Origin: Treponema sp.
GTDB taxonomy: Bacteria; Spirochaetota; Spirochaetia; Treponematales; Breznakiellaceae
Assembly (NCBI GenBank): GCA_031258305.1
Contig: JAIRNA010000020.1
Location: 1 to 49,548 of the forward strand
Reading direction: 5' to 3'
DNA: 49,548 bases
A program made the position numbers and the translations under genes. Positions within the stretch are counted from its first letter, which is position 1. Each line of letters starts with the position of its first letter. This document shows, piece after piece, positions 33,278 to 42,429 of this stretch. The notes below the pieces were generated by a model. That model did no database searches. It was given only the letters and a program-made list of their open reading frames with translations, and was not told the DNA's origin.

Positions 33278-34753
33278 CTATAGAATATACTTACCCAGAT
33301 CCTGGTCCTTTACCAGATCGATGAGTTTTTCGTTCACGTACTGCTCGGTGATAACGACCTTTGTCGGGGCGATATCTGGCGCGTCAAAGGAAAGCTCGTC
33401 GAGTAAGGTTTCCATAATGGTGTGGAGCCTCCGCGCACCGATGTTCTCCAGCTTGGAGTTGACTTCTGCCGCAAGATTCGCGAGCCGCTCAATGGCATCA
33501 TTCGTGAATTCTATCTCCACATTTTCCGTCTTGAGCAGTTCCGTATACTGCTTGGTGAGAGCGTTTTTCGGTTCTGTCAATATGCGGAGAAAATCATCTT
33601 TACCCAGAGAATCCAGTTCCACACGGAGTGGAAAACGTCCTTGCAATTCGGGAATCAAGTCTGAAGGTTTCGAGACGTTGAATGCGCCTGCCGCGATGAA
33701 AAGAATATGATCGGTGTTGATTTGTCTCCATTTGGTATTCACGGTTGCACCTTCCACGATGGGGAGAATATCACGCTGAACACCTTCACGGGACACGTCA
33801 GGACCTCCACCGCGCTCGCCTTTTGTTGCGATTTTGTCGATTTCATCTATAAATACGATACCAGTCTGTTCGACCCTCTGTTTAGCTTCATCGTTGACCT
33901 TTTCGTAGTCGATAAGCTTGTCAATTTCTTCCGCCATAACAATTTCACGGGCCCGGGCGATTGTTACCCGTTTACGTTTCTGGTTGCCGCTGAAGGCGGC
34001 GTTGAATATACCGGAGAGGTTAGACTCTAGATCTTCGAAGCTATTGCCCATCATTTCGATACCCGGAAACTGGAAATTTTGGCTCATAGAAATTTCCACC
34101 ATCTTATCTTCAAGTTTGCCGGCGCGGAGCATTTCGCGGAGTCTCTCTTTCGCGACAATATCTTCAGGAGTCTCCTGTTGCGACTCTTCAGATTTCCCCT
34201 TGCTTTTCTTGTCAAAGACAGGTATGCCGACTTGTATGGCCGTCCCCACTATGGACGGACCAGGTCCCTCTTCAGGGTTTAAGGAGAAAGCGCCCACCGG
34301 TCTCATCATAGGACCAACTTGTCTCTCTTTTCGCTTTTTCTTGGGAAAGAGAAGGTCCAGAAGGACTTCTTCTGTATTTTTTTCGGCTTCACGTACCACG
34401 GATTCCTGCATCTCTTGCTTCACCATTGCGACTCCCGCGGCCATAAGATCCCGAATCATAGACTCTACGTCCCGCCCCACGTAGCCCACTTCCGTATATT
34501 TTGTAGCCTCCACCTTAATGAATGGCGATCCTGCTGAAATTGCGAGGCGCCTCGCAATTTCGGTTTTTCCAACGCCGGTGGGACCAATCATAAGAATATT
34601 TTTCGGAGTGATGTCCGCTTTTATGCTACCCTCCAGCTTAAGCCGCCGTGTACGATTCCTTAGAGCAACTGCAACAGCGCGTTTTGCTTTTTTCTGCCCT
34701 ACGATGTACTTGTCTAGTTCCGCGACTATTTCACGCGGAGTTAATTCTTTCAT
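33278..34753 (-). CDS. hslU: ATP-dependent protease ATPase subunit HslU
   Basis: A 491-residue AAA+ unfoldase that feeds substrates to HslV. It shows MKELTPREIVAELDKYIVGQ at the start, Walker A IGPTGVGKTE, pore motif GYVGRD, a large I-domain (about 110-290; longer and more charged than in E. coli, with KKKRKERQVGPMM), Walker B IVFIDEIDKIAT and sensor-2/C-terminal IGARRLHTIME. It ends DQDLGKYIL, matching the activating C-terminal tail that inserts into HslV. ATG 34753 has GGAG. An earlier in-frame start at 34807 is not needed. It lies 111 bases downstream of hslV. Confidence 0.97.
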   Translation of the reverse strand: MKELTPREIVAELDKYIVGQKKAKRAVAVALRNRTRRLKLEGSIKADITPKNILMIGPTGVGKTEIARRLAISAGSPFIKVEATKYTEVGYVGRDVESMIRDLMAAGVAMVKQEMQESVVREAEKNTEEVLLDLLFPKKKRKERQVGPMMRPVGAFSLNPEEGPGPSIVGTAIQVGIPVFDKKSKGKSEESQQETPEDIVAKERLREMLRAGKLEDKMVEISMSQNFQFPGIEMMGNSFEDLESNLSGIFNAAFSGNQKRKRVTIARAREIVMAEEIDKLIDYEKVNDEAKQRVEQTGIVFIDEIDKIATKGERGGGPDVSREGVQRDILPIVEGATVNTKWRQINTDHILFIAAGAFNVSKPSDLIPELQGRFPLRVELDSLGKDDFLRILTEPKNALTKQYTELLKTENVEIEFTNDAIERLANLAAEVNSKLENIGARRLHTIMETLLDELSFDAPDIAPTKVVITEQYVNEKLIDLVKDQDLGKYIL

Positions 34754-34864
34754 ATTTTCTCCTATGATTTTGGGAGTAAGAAGTTTAGAAATAGAAGTTG
34801 GGAACACGGTAAAGAAGTTTCACTGTGGATTTTATAAATCAGTCCCCCGCTCTATTCCCACAGC

Positions 34865-35422
34865 CTATTCCCCATCTTTTCCTAATTCTTCAATAACAAT
34901 GTTGTCATTAGTGTAGATGCAAATATTACCCGCGATTCGGAGGCTTTTTTCAGCGATTTGCGCGGCTGTAAAAGAACTGCCTTCAAGATAAGCCAGAGCC
35001 GCGGCATAGGCGTAGTTACCACCCGAACCTATCGCAAGAGCCGCTTCGTACGGTTCTATCACATCTCCAGTTCCGGATATGAGCAAGGTTTTGTTAATGT
35101 CGGCAACGAGAAGCAAAGCTTCGAGCCTGCGGAGGGTTCTATCCGTGCGCCAGTCCTTAGCAAGCTCCACAGCGGCGCGGAGCAAATCGCCAGAATACTC
35201 CTTAAGTTTCATCTCAAACAAATCAAAAAGCGTAAACGCATCTGCGGTTGCTCCCGCAAAACCACAAAGCACCTTCCCGTCCATGAGTCGTCGTACCTTT
35301 CGTGCATTGTTCTTCATAACCGTTTCACCCATCGTAACCTGACCGTCCCCAGCCATAGCCACCTGCCCATTCTTCCGCACCGCCAAAACGGTAGTAGAAC
35401 GAATTTTATTCTTTGCGTCCAT
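34865..35422 (-). CDS. hslV: ATP-dependent protease subunit HslV
   Basis: A 185-residue proteasome-beta-like peptidase. After removal of MDAKNKIRS the N-terminal catalytic threonine is exposed in [24 protein letters not shown] and [11 protein letters not shown] are diagnostic, and the end [12 protein letters not shown] is normal. ATG 35422 is spaced well from AAGGA. The ATG two codons earlier would touch it. It forms the HslVU two-component protease with the next gene. Confidence 0.97.
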   Translation of the reverse strand: MDAKNKIRSTTVLAVRKNGQVAMAGDGQVTMGETVMKNNARKVRRLMDGKVLCGFAGATADAFTLFDLFEMKLKEYSGDLLRAAVELAKDWRTDRTLRRLEALLLVADINKTLLISGTGDVIEPYEAALAIGSGGNYAYAAALAYLEGSSFTAAQIAEKSLRIAGNICIYTNDNIVIEELGKDGE

Positions 35423-35456
35423 ATCCATTCCTTTTTCGTTTTTACAAAGTTAGTAA

Positions 35457-35485
35457 AATATACTACCTTTAGAAAAAAAATTCAA
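35457..35485 (-). promoter_or_regulatory. Promoter of hslVU
   Basis: Minus strand TTGAAT (35485-35480), 17 bases, TATATT (35462-35457). Start expected near 35450, about 28 bases before the ATG. No heat-shock operator seen. Confidence 0.55.
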
Positions 35486-35527
35486 TATCGTTCCACGACA
35501 GTTTACAGCAACTTGAAAAAAGAATGA

Positions 35528-36424
35528 TCATTTCACAGGGAACACGTCAAAACCCAACGCCTTGAGCCTCGACATAACGGCATTTATATTGTCTCCAGCA
35601 GAAACCATAACAGCCCAATAGCGCTTATTGTTTCTTGTTCTCGGTACAGATTCCGCACGAAATCCAGTTCGGGTTATTTTTTCCACAAGGGCTTTAGCGT
35701 TTGCCTCTTCGCTGAACAACCCGGCTTGTAGAACAAGGTCTTCAGCAGTTTTTTTCTGTTGATTGGATGACGCCGCGTTATCGTTTTTAGCGGGCAGAAT
35801 CCACAGGGGAGACGGAAAGATACTTATCGTTCCTGCTCCCTGACACGCGAGGGATTCTGGGCTTGATGGATATTCGGATAGCAGGCGCGTCTTGTAGGTA
35901 TCGTCTCCCACGAGTTTCCAGATAGTATAATAGATGACCGGTTTGTAAGCGTCGTAAATCGAGTCTGAGAGAAGAGCGATAATAGGCGCGGTATCGCCCC
36001 TGTTGAACGCTTCAATTTCTGCCATAAGGAAACGAGCCTTTACCGTGGAGTAGGGATCGCCAGCGAGTAGAATCATACGAGCGTTTGCACTTGCCTTGTC
36101 AAAATTGCCTATAGCGGCAAAGCAGAAAGCAGCCTCCATCAAATAATCGTTATCCCGCTTACCGGCAAAGGCGGCGGATTGCCACGCGTCAGCCGCCTCC
36201 TCTGTGTTCCCGGACAATCGGTTAAGTTTTGCTATACGCACGAGATATGAGCGTTTTTCATCGTCATTTTCTGTGGTACGGACAAGTCGTCCAAGTCGTT
36301 CAAGCTCAGACTCTATGTTTTGAGCGCGAACAAACGAGACAGAAGCGGAAAAGAATACAAACACAAAGCAAAGAAACGTCTTAATCTTGACTCTGCGGAG
36401 CCGTAGTCGGCTCTTCAACTTCAT
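35528..36424 (-). CDS. Secreted TPR-like protein with C-terminal SPOR domain
   Basis: A 298-residue protein: a basic N-region and hydrophobic signal (about 15-34, FLCFVFVFFSASVSFVRA|Q), helical TPR-like repeats (about 38-190; DEKRSYLVRIAKLNRLSGN, AFCFAAIGNFDKASANARMI), a linker, and a C-terminal SPOR domain (about 222-298; LVLQAGLFSEEANAKALVEK, RYWAVMVSAGDN, LKALGFDVFPV). SPOR domains bind denuded glycan at division sites, so a division or cell-wall role is likely. The ATG overlaps the end of the LapA-like gene by 44 bases and has a poor ribosome binding site, suggesting translational coupling. A later start within the basic region cannot be excluded. Confidence 0.8.
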   Translation of the reverse strand: MKLKSRLRLRRVKIKTFLCFVFVFFSASVSFVRAQNIESELERLGRLVRTTENDDEKRSYLVRIAKLNRLSGNTEEAADAWQSAAFAGKRDNDYLMEAAFCFAAIGNFDKASANARMILLAGDPYSTVKARFLMAEIEAFNRGDTAPIIALLSDSIYDAYKPVIYYTIWKLVGDDTYKTRLLSEYPSSPESLACQGAGTISIFPSPLWILPAKNDNAASSNQQKKTAEDLVLQAGLFSEEANAKALVEKITRTGFRAESVPRTRNNKRYWAVMVSAGDNINAVMSRLKALGFDVFPVK

Positions 36425-36665
36425 CTTTTTTTCGCCTTTTGATTTCCGTTCCGCCTTTTGATTTTTTCTTGAAAATGAAGAAAAGAAAAAACGGTATGGA
36501 TACGATAATTCCGAGAGTAAACGAAACTAGCGATATAACATAAACCGGTTCGTTGCGAAATGTGTAAAGCCCAAAAAGAGAAATATCGCAACTACTTTGC
36601 TGATTGGATAGAACAAAAATAAGCGCGGCAATTAAAATAACGATGAATTCAATCAGTGCAAACAT
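36381..36665 (-). CDS. LapA-domain (DUF1049) small membrane protein
   Basis: A 94-residue protein with two membrane helices (about 3-20 and 41-63), an extracytoplasmic SSCDISLFGLYTF loop and a basic, then acidic cytoplasmic tail (KKKSKGGTEIKRRKKDEVEE). This is the LapA/YciS-like layout. In E. coli LapA works with LapB in controlling lipopolysaccharide synthesis, but a spirochaete member need not do this. It is first in a two-gene unit with the SPOR protein, overlapping it by 44 bases. Confidence 0.7.
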   Translation of the reverse strand: MFALIEFIVILIAALIFVLSNQQSSCDISLFGLYTFRNEPVYVISLVSFTLGIIVSIPFFLFFIFKKKSKGGTEIKRRKKDEVEEPTTAPQSQD

Positions 36666-36739
36666 AAATACTCCTTATATAAGGGGAGATCGAGAACAGG
36701 GAGAGTAGGCGATTAGAAAGACGTACATTCCCATCCTCT

Positions 36740-38110
36740 CTATTCCTTCAGCTCTCTTCCTCTAAACGTGTTGCCATTAAGCGACTCAAGTCTAACCTCC
36801 GTGAACGCTCCGATACGGGAGACATCCCCCGGAATCACCACCATTTCATCCCATTCGGTTCGGCAGATAAGCTCATTCGTATTCTTTTTAGAAGAACCTT
36901 CAATCAAAACCGTGACTTGCTCGCCTACGCGAGTATTGAGCAGTTTCACGGTAATTTCTTTTTGCAGGGCGATGACCGCGGAAAGGCGCCTTCGCTTCAC
37001 CTCATCCGGTACACGGTCAGGCAGGGAAAAGGCGGCAGTTCCCTCACGCGGATTAAAGTGGTACATATAGGCGTAAATGAACTGCACTTGCCGCATAAAG
37101 TCGAGGGTTTCCTCAAAATCCGCCTCGGTTTCTCCCGGAAAGCCGATGAGAATGTCGGTTGAAAGAGTTATATCCGGCAGAACGGCGCGGATTTGGTCAA
37201 CAAGCGCCAGATACTGAGCGCGGGTATAACGCCTGTTCATTGCCGCAAGCACACGGTCAGACCCATGTTGAACGCACAGGTGCAGGTGTCGGCAAAAACA
37301 GCGATGTCGCGCCAGTACCCCAATGGTTTTTGCCGAAAAATCTTTGGGATGACTCGAAAGAAACCGCACCCAGCGGATTTTCTCACCTGGTTCCTCGACT
37401 TTTTGGGCGATCATTTCAAGAAGTTCATCAAAAAGAATGCCGTTCCATTGGTAAGCGTTGACGTTTTGTCCTAAAAGCGTGATTTCCCGCATACCTCTTG
37501 AGGATATCGTCTTGATCTCCGCCAGAATATCGGACGGCGGACGCGAAACCTCTCTGCCCCGTGTGTAAGGGACGATACAGTAGGTGCAAAAATTGTCGCA
37601 TCCGTGCATAACCGGCACAAAGGAACGAACCGTGCCTTCCTCATAATGTAGAGGAGAGAAGGCAAACGCGGGGGGTTCTTCATCGACCGTAGAGAGAAAA
37701 GGAATTTGACTATCAGATTCTTCTTCTCTTCCACTATTCAACATTTCAATTTTTTCCAGAATCTGCGGAAAATTCGCCTTTTCGAGGGTTCCCATCACGA
37801 AATCAGCTTTGAGTTTTCCCCCTAGACGGGACGCCATACATCCGGCAACCAGAATCTTAAACGGGTACCCCTCTCCTTCCGCAGAATTCCATCTTGCAAC
37901 GGCTTTTCGCTTGAGTGCGTTGAGTAGATCGAGGCGCCCGAAAACCCGCTGTTCCGCGGTCCGTCGTACAGAACAAGTGTTGACGATAACCAGGTCCGCA
38001 GCCTCAATGGACGCGGCTTTTCTCCAACCTCGCTCTTCCAGGGTCCTGACCATTGCCGCGGATTCCGCGATGTTCATCTGACAGCCGTAGGTTTCAGAAA
38101 AATACTTCAA
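36740..38110 (-). CDS. miaB: tRNA-2-methylthio-N6-dimethylallyladenosine synthase
   Basis: A 456-residue radical-SAM methylthiotransferase modifying A37 of tRNAs that read UNN codons. The N-terminal cluster cysteines are in TYGCQMN, NTCSV and VAGCM. The radical-SAM triad is CDNFCTYC, with PYTRGREVSR, LLGQNVNAY and the C-terminal TRAM domain (EQVTVLIEGSSKKNTNELICR). The length is normal. One active-site loop reads HLHLCVQHGSD where HLPVQSGS is usual (Cys for Pro). The ATG overlaps the small membrane protein stop by four bases. Confidence 0.94.
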   Translation of the reverse strand: MKYFSETYGCQMNIAESAAMVRTLEERGWRKAASIEAADLVIVNTCSVRRTAEQRVFGRLDLLNALKRKAVARWNSAEGEGYPFKILVAGCMASRLGGKLKADFVMGTLEKANFPQILEKIEMLNSGREEESDSQIPFLSTVDEEPPAFAFSPLHYEEGTVRSFVPVMHGCDNFCTYCIVPYTRGREVSRPPSDILAEIKTISSRGMREITLLGQNVNAYQWNGILFDELLEMIAQKVEEPGEKIRWVRFLSSHPKDFSAKTIGVLARHRCFCRHLHLCVQHGSDRVLAAMNRRYTRAQYLALVDQIRAVLPDITLSTDILIGFPGETEADFEETLDFMRQVQFIYAYMYHFNPREGTAAFSLPDRVPDEVKRRRLSAVIALQKEITVKLLNTRVGEQVTVLIEGSSKKNTNELICRTEWDEMVVIPGDVSRIGAFTEVRLESLNGNTFRGRELKE

Positions 38111-38466
38111 CTCCGCGCCTTCAATCCCTTGAAGAATTTGATGCTGTTCCAGACACCTATTCCAATCATCGACAGAGCGCCGATTCCTGAAAGTATCCCC
38201 ACAAGTCCACCTATGATGGGCAATTTTGATGCGATAGTCAATGCGCCAGCTCCGGCAAGAAATACTCCCATATTCTTATCGGTTTTGTCGGAGGACGCCA
38301 TGCTCGCCAATCCGACTACTGTCGCAACACCACCGGCGATTATACCAGGTATGATTCCAAGTCCCCCTATTACAAATAATCCTATACCGCCCGCTATGCT
38401 CCCTATTGCCGTAACCGCGTATTTCGTCAATGCGTTTGACGACTCGTAAGGTTGTATATCGTTCAT
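38107..38466 (-). CDS. Small hydrophobic membrane protein, function unknown
   Basis: A 119-residue protein, very rich in Gly, Ile and Ala, with three likely membrane segments (about 14-36, 38-55, 66-108). The glycine-zipper-like runs are IAGGIGLFVIGGLG and IIPGIIAGGVATVVG. The N-terminus is polar (MNDIQPYESSN) and the C-terminus basic. It has an AGGAG site and overlaps miaB (ATGA). I recognise no family. A link to tRNA modification is not implied. Confidence 0.7.
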   Translation of the reverse strand: MNDIQPYESSNALTKYAVTAIGSIAGGIGLFVIGGLGIIPGIIAGGVATVVGLASMASSDKTDKNMGVFLAGAGALTIASKLPIIGGLVGILSGIGALSMIGIGVWNSIKFFKGLKARS

Positions 38467-38670
38467 TGGTCTCTCCTATTTTTTAAATATACTATACATT
38501 GAGTATAAAATTCAAGATAGAATAGACAAAAATATTTTCTTTTTGAACAACCAATTTTCCTTAGGAAATGTCAATGAACACAAAATATTTTGAAAAAGCA
38601 TGATTTTAATGTCATCCTAATGTTAGAAATAGCGAGAGACTCTGTTTGCCATGATTTTAGGCTAAACCGC

Positions 38671-38699
38671 TTGACAATTATCATATTAGATGGTATGAT
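38671..38699 (+). promoter_or_regulatory. Consensus promoter of the poly-G hybrid kinase
   Basis: Perfect TTGACA (38671-38676), 17-base spacer, TATGAT (38694-38699). The start would be near 38706, giving a 5' leader of about 130 bases to ATG 38836. The rest of 38467-38835 is AT-rich with no further gene seen. Confidence 0.75.
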
Positions 38700-38835
38700 A
38701 TTTTTATTGATTTGCTAGGAAATTTTTTGTTTAGAAGAGTGGAATTGTCCAAAGAAATTAAAGCAATTGTTTAAAAATTTTCAGGAAATAATTTAGAGAT
38801 TCATCTTTGATATAAAATTGAGAGGTGTATTCAAG

Positions 38836-38943
38836 ATGTCTTATCGTAAGAATATGAGAAGAAGACGGCAAAATGAATCTAATTCTTCAGATACTTCTAG
38901 TACTTATGCCGGGGGGGGGGGGGCCAATTCCTCCCGTTCATAG
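38836..38943 (+). other. Upstream frame carrying the likely native start of the hybrid kinase (currently out of frame)
   Basis: ATG 38836 lies 8 bases after AGAGGTG (38821-38827), the best ribosome binding site here. It reads MSYRKNMRRRRQNESNSSD, then into the G tract. With 13 G it continues AGGGGANSSRS and stops at TAG 38941-38943. With 12 or 15 G the same frame would run through the tract into the full kinase. As sequenced, this is the OFF state of that start. Confidence 0.7.
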
Positions 38944-41788
38944 AAAGATGAAAGGTCGCGAGAGAAATTATCGAGCGAATCTTTCTGGTTTAGATGACTA
39001 CAACGTTGAACATCTACAGCTCGAAAACTATATACAACTGCTCTTGAATAACATACCGAATGTGTTGTTTTTGGTTGACAAAGACTTTCGTATAGCGTAT
39101 TGTTCCGCTCAATTTCTCGAACTTGTGAATGTTGAGAGCTTTTATGAGATAAAGGGCAAATCGCTTCTGGATGTCTATCATCTGTTTATGGACGAAGAGC
39201 TCATCAAAAAAGAAGAAGAGCGTATCCAGATAGCCACTCGGACCAAGAAAACGGTAATCTCGGAAGTTCCTATTATCTGGGCATCTGGTAAGTTATGTCT
39301 TTATGCCATACAGACCTCTCCACTGATTGACGAAAGCGGCGCGGTGGATGGGCTATGCGCTATATTCCAGGATGTTACTGATATTATGAACGCCAAGCGG
39401 AAAGCCGAAGAAGCGAATCGCGCTAAAACCAACTTTCTCGTCAAAATGAGTCGTGAAATCCGTGCGTCTATGAATACGGTTGCGAGTATGAGCGCGTTCA
39501 TGCGAACCGACAACCTCGATGACGTGCAGGAACGTTATTTCAACGATATCAAGAAGATAGCCCAGTCTTTGCTTATCTTCATCAACGATATTCTTGACTT
39601 TTCAAAAATGGAAGCAGGCAAAATGGAACTGCTCCCTTGCCATTTCAATATAGCGACTCTTTTCGATAACATCGTGTCCCTGTTTCATTTCATAATCATC
39701 GGTAAGGGGCTTAATTTAAAGGCGGTATTGGCAGACGACGTGCCGACCATCCTGTTCGGCGATGAAACCCGTATCAGGCAGATAATAGCCAATATTTTAA
39801 ATAACGCGGTGAGATACACGCGCCAAGGCGGCATCGAATTATCTATATTTGTTGAAAATAATGAGCTGGGTATCAGGATAAGCGACACCGGTATAGGTAT
39901 AAAAAAGGAAGATATACCTACTATATTCGACAACTTCGAAAAGTTTGACCACAAAGCCAATAGGGGCGTTGACGGCATAGGACTGAAACTCGCCGTCACG
40001 AAACAGCTCGTCAATTTGCTCCATGGTTCCATAAAAGTAGAAAGCGTCTATGGGAGAGGATCCACGTTCACCGTCTTTTTGCCGCTTGAGGCCGGGGACA
40101 TTGACAAGGTGGAGTTGCAGACCAAGAATCTCCCGTACATCGCCGCAAAAAACCGGGACGAAATGCTTGCCAAATTACTTCTCTCGGACAAAATCACTGT
40201 GTCTGAAAACGGACAGCAGAGCGGGGACCTGTCCCAAGACAGATTCGATAAACTACGGCATATTAGAGGTCTTGACATTGAAAACGGCGTCTCCTATACC
40301 GGCGACAGCATAGATAATTATCTAAAAGTCTTACGTCAGTTTTGTCAGGACTTTGATGGAAGAAAAGCGGCGATTTTGTCTCTTTTAAAGCAAAAGGACT
40401 GGAAAAATTACATCATCAATATTCATACATTCAAAGGCATAACCGCCATCATAGGAATGCAACAATTATCTGAAAAGGCAAAGAAACTTGAGGCAAAGGC
40501 AATGGAAATTATAAACGATGAACCTACAGCTCAAGCTGCCGAAAGAATATGTAAGACGGAAACGCAAGCGCTTTTATCTTCCCTGAACGCTTTCAAGGAA
40601 AAACTTGAACCCATTCTCGGTGAGTCCTCTCCGAGCAACAAGAATCCGATAAGCGCGTTTGTCTTAATTGAAACGCTCAAAGCGCTTCAAAAAGCCTGTG
40701 AAGCGTATAAGGTAAATCAAGCCGCCGAGATTGCCATGAAACTCGCAGTCGCCACTCACAGTGAATCCGTAGACAAGGCGCTTAACAATATCGGCGCTCT
40801 CGTTTCCAGTTTGGACTATGAGAAGGCGACCACCGAAATAGAACAACTGTTGAAAGAACTCGCTGAAAACACGCCTCTGCCGAAAAGCCGTATTCTCATC
40901 GTTGATGATGACAAGACGAATCATCTTATATTGAATAGCATCCTCACACTCGAATACGAACCTGTCTTTGCGTTTACCGGCAAAGAGGCGTTTATGTTCA
41001 TAGAAAGAGAAAAACCAGACATCATACTGCTCGACATCATGTTGCCGGAGATAAACGGATTCGACATTTTGAAAAAACTAAAATCAAAACCGGAAACGGC
41101 TTCTATTCCGGTCATTATCATAACAGCGCTCAACAACTTTAAATATGAAGAAGAAGGGCTGGCGCTGGGCGCTGTAGACTTCATCACGAAGCCATTCAGA
41201 CCGGTTATCATCAAGGCGCGTCTGAAAACGCAGTTTCTCATATTGCAACATCTCCGTACCCTTGAGAAAGCCGGTCTCGTGGACGAACTGACCGGCATCC
41301 CGAATCGCCGTTGTTTCAACGACCGCATCGCTATAGAATGGAAGCGGGCGGAACGCGATCAGAAATTCTTGTCCTTCTGCATGATAGACGTAGACAAATT
41401 CAAAGAATACAACGACGCTTACGGTCATCTCCAGGGCGATGTTCTCCTCCAAGCCATCGCAAACGTCTTCGCGACTTCGGCGCGGCGAGCATCAGACATT
41501 ACGGCGCGTCTTGGCGGCGAAGAATTCGGCATCCTTCTGTCGGATACGTCCCTTCGGGCGGCCGTGGAAATAGCAGAACAAATCCGCCGTCATGTACAGG
41601 AACTGAAAATTTGCACGGCCGAAGGCGAACTTACTTCCATCACGATAAGCATAGGGGTTGCCTCTATCATGCCTAACGCCAACCTCTCTTACCACGACTT
41701 GATGAGACAGGCGGATAGCTTTCTCTATACCGCCAAAAACACTGGCAGAAATCGCATTTGCTCTCCGTTAGGAAACAGCCCGCTTTGA
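38873..41788 (+). CDS. PAS-histidine kinase-like-Hpt-REC-GGDEF hybrid protein (diguanylate cyclase), phase-variable N-terminus
   Basis: 971 residues counted from ATG 38873, the only start in frame as sequenced. It lacks a good ribosome binding site. Domains: PAS (about 52-170); HisKA helix with R194 in KMSREIRASMN where the phospho-His normally sits; HATPase with NNAVRYTRQGG, DTGIGIKKED and GIGLKLAV; Hpt with H518 (NIHTFKG); a helical linker; REC with D721 (LLDIMLP); GGDEF with intact GGEEF (881-885) and an RASD inhibitory site before it. The output should be c-di-GMP synthesis controlled by phosphorylation of REC. The loss of the HisKA histidine suggests that it does not autophosphorylate in the usual way, while Hpt and REC could still take part in a relay. 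The whole protein is gated by the poly-G tract at 38911-38923. Confidence 0.85.
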   Translation: MNLILQILLVLMPGGGGPIPPVHRKMKGRERNYRANLSGLDDYNVEHLQLENYIQLLLNNIPNVLFLVDKDFRIAYCSAQFLELVNVESFYEIKGKSLLDVYHLFMDEELIKKEEERIQIATRTKKTVISEVPIIWASGKLCLYAIQTSPLIDESGAVDGLCAIFQDVTDIMNAKRKAEEANRAKTNFLVKMSREIRASMNTVASMSAFMRTDNLDDVQERYFNDIKKIAQSLLIFINDILDFSKMEAGKMELLPCHFNIATLFDNIVSLFHFIIIGKGLNLKAVLADDVPTILFGDETRIRQIIANILNNAVRYTRQGGIELSIFVENNELGIRISDTGIGIKKEDIPTIFDNFEKFDHKANRGVDGIGLKLAVTKQLVNLLHGSIKVESVYGRGSTFTVFLPLEAGDIDKVELQTKNLPYIAAKNRDEMLAKLLLSDKITVSENGQQSGDLSQDRFDKLRHIRGLDIENGVSYTGDSIDNYLKVLRQFCQDFDGRKAAILSLLKQKDWKNYIINIHTFKGITAIIGMQQLSEKAKKLEAKAMEIINDEPTAQAAERICKTETQALLSSLNAFKEKLEPILGESSPSNKNPISAFVLIETLKALQKACEAYKVNQAAEIAMKLAVATHSESVDKALNNIGALVSSLDYEKATTEIEQLLKELAENTPLPKSRILIVDDDKTNHLILNSILTLEYEPVFAFTGKEAFMFIEREKPDIILLDIMLPEINGFDILKKLKSKPETASIPVIIITALNNFKYEEEGLALGAVDFITKPFRPVIIKARLKTQFLILQHLRTLEKAGLVDELTGIPNRRCFNDRIAIEWKRAERDQKFLSFCMIDVDKFKEYNDAYGHLQGDVLLQAIANVFATSARRASDITARLGGEEFGILLSDTSLRAAVEIAEQIRRHVQELKICTAEGELTSITISIGVASIMPNANLSYHDLMRQADSFLYTAKNTGRNRICSPLGNSPL
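38911..38923. repeat. Poly-G tract, 13 G, inside the kinase 5' coding region
   Basis: Thirteen G follow codon 25 of the frame that starts at 38836. Length modulo three decides whether the Shine-Dalgarno-led start or only the weak start at 38873 leads into the kinase. Confidence 0.95.
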
Positions 41789-41808
41789 TTTTACCCTGTT
41801 CTCATAAG

Positions 41809-42429
41809 CTACTTGTTTCCAATATGCGCTTCTCTTTCAAATAATAAATCTTTCGAGTAGATTAATTCATACGCGCCTACCGATACGGTCAGTTTACCTT
41901 CCACCGCTAAGTCATTCAGGATTTTCTTTGCGTATTCTACAGAAGTATTCGTTGCGGTTGCCAAACGGCTTGGGGTGAGCTTATTATCCGCTTTAAGAAG
42001 CGTCTCTATTTGTGCGGCGGTAATAAGCTCCTTTTTCATTTTATGTTTTGTGGATCTATGACGTAGCAATACAAACCCGCTTACGGCAATAATCAGAGCA
42101 AGCAAAGTCGGTATATACCGTAAGAATGTATAATTTATCCCCAGTAAAAACGAAAATCCTTTTATTTGAAAAAGGATAGTCAATCCCAAGATGATGAAAA
42201 AGAAAGCACAAAGTCCAAATTTAATGGCGGTTTTCAGCTTGTTTGAGAAACCCAATACTCGATTCAGAATATCGATTAATTCAGGAACAGCGCTTTTGTT
42301 TGATAAGTTACGACAATTTTCGCATAGAGGCAGATTATGAGACTTATCCATACATGAGTCGCAGAACCACTTGCCACAACTCATGCAGAGATTGTTTGCT
42401 TGCTTGTCAGGATGATGAGCGCATTGCAT
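41809..42429 (-). CDS. B-box-type zinc finger / membrane / winged-helix protein
   Basis: 206 residues. The N-terminus is a B-box-like zinc finger (CAHHPDKQANNLCMSCGKWFC, broken here at DSC and CENC), cytoplasmic. Two membrane helices follow (about 70-92 and 103-122), and a C-terminal winged-helix-like domain (about 133-195; ITAAQIETLLKADNKLTPS, ATNTSVEYAKKILNDLAVEGK). The start overlaps the TAA of the TM2 gene (TAATG), so the pair is co-translated. The shared wHTH-like tail suggests that both proteins belong to one small membrane-tethered device. Exact function unknown. Confidence 0.75.
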   Translation of the reverse strand: MQCAHHPDKQANNLCMSCGKWFCDSCMDKSHNLPLCENCRNLSNKSAVPELIDILNRVLGFSNKLKTAIKFGLCAFFFIILGLTILFQIKGFSFLLGINYTFLRYIPTLLALIIAVSGFVLLRHRSTKHKMKKELITAAQIETLLKADNKLTPSRLATATNTSVEYAKKILNDLAVEGKLTVSVGAYELIYSKDLLFEREAHIGNK

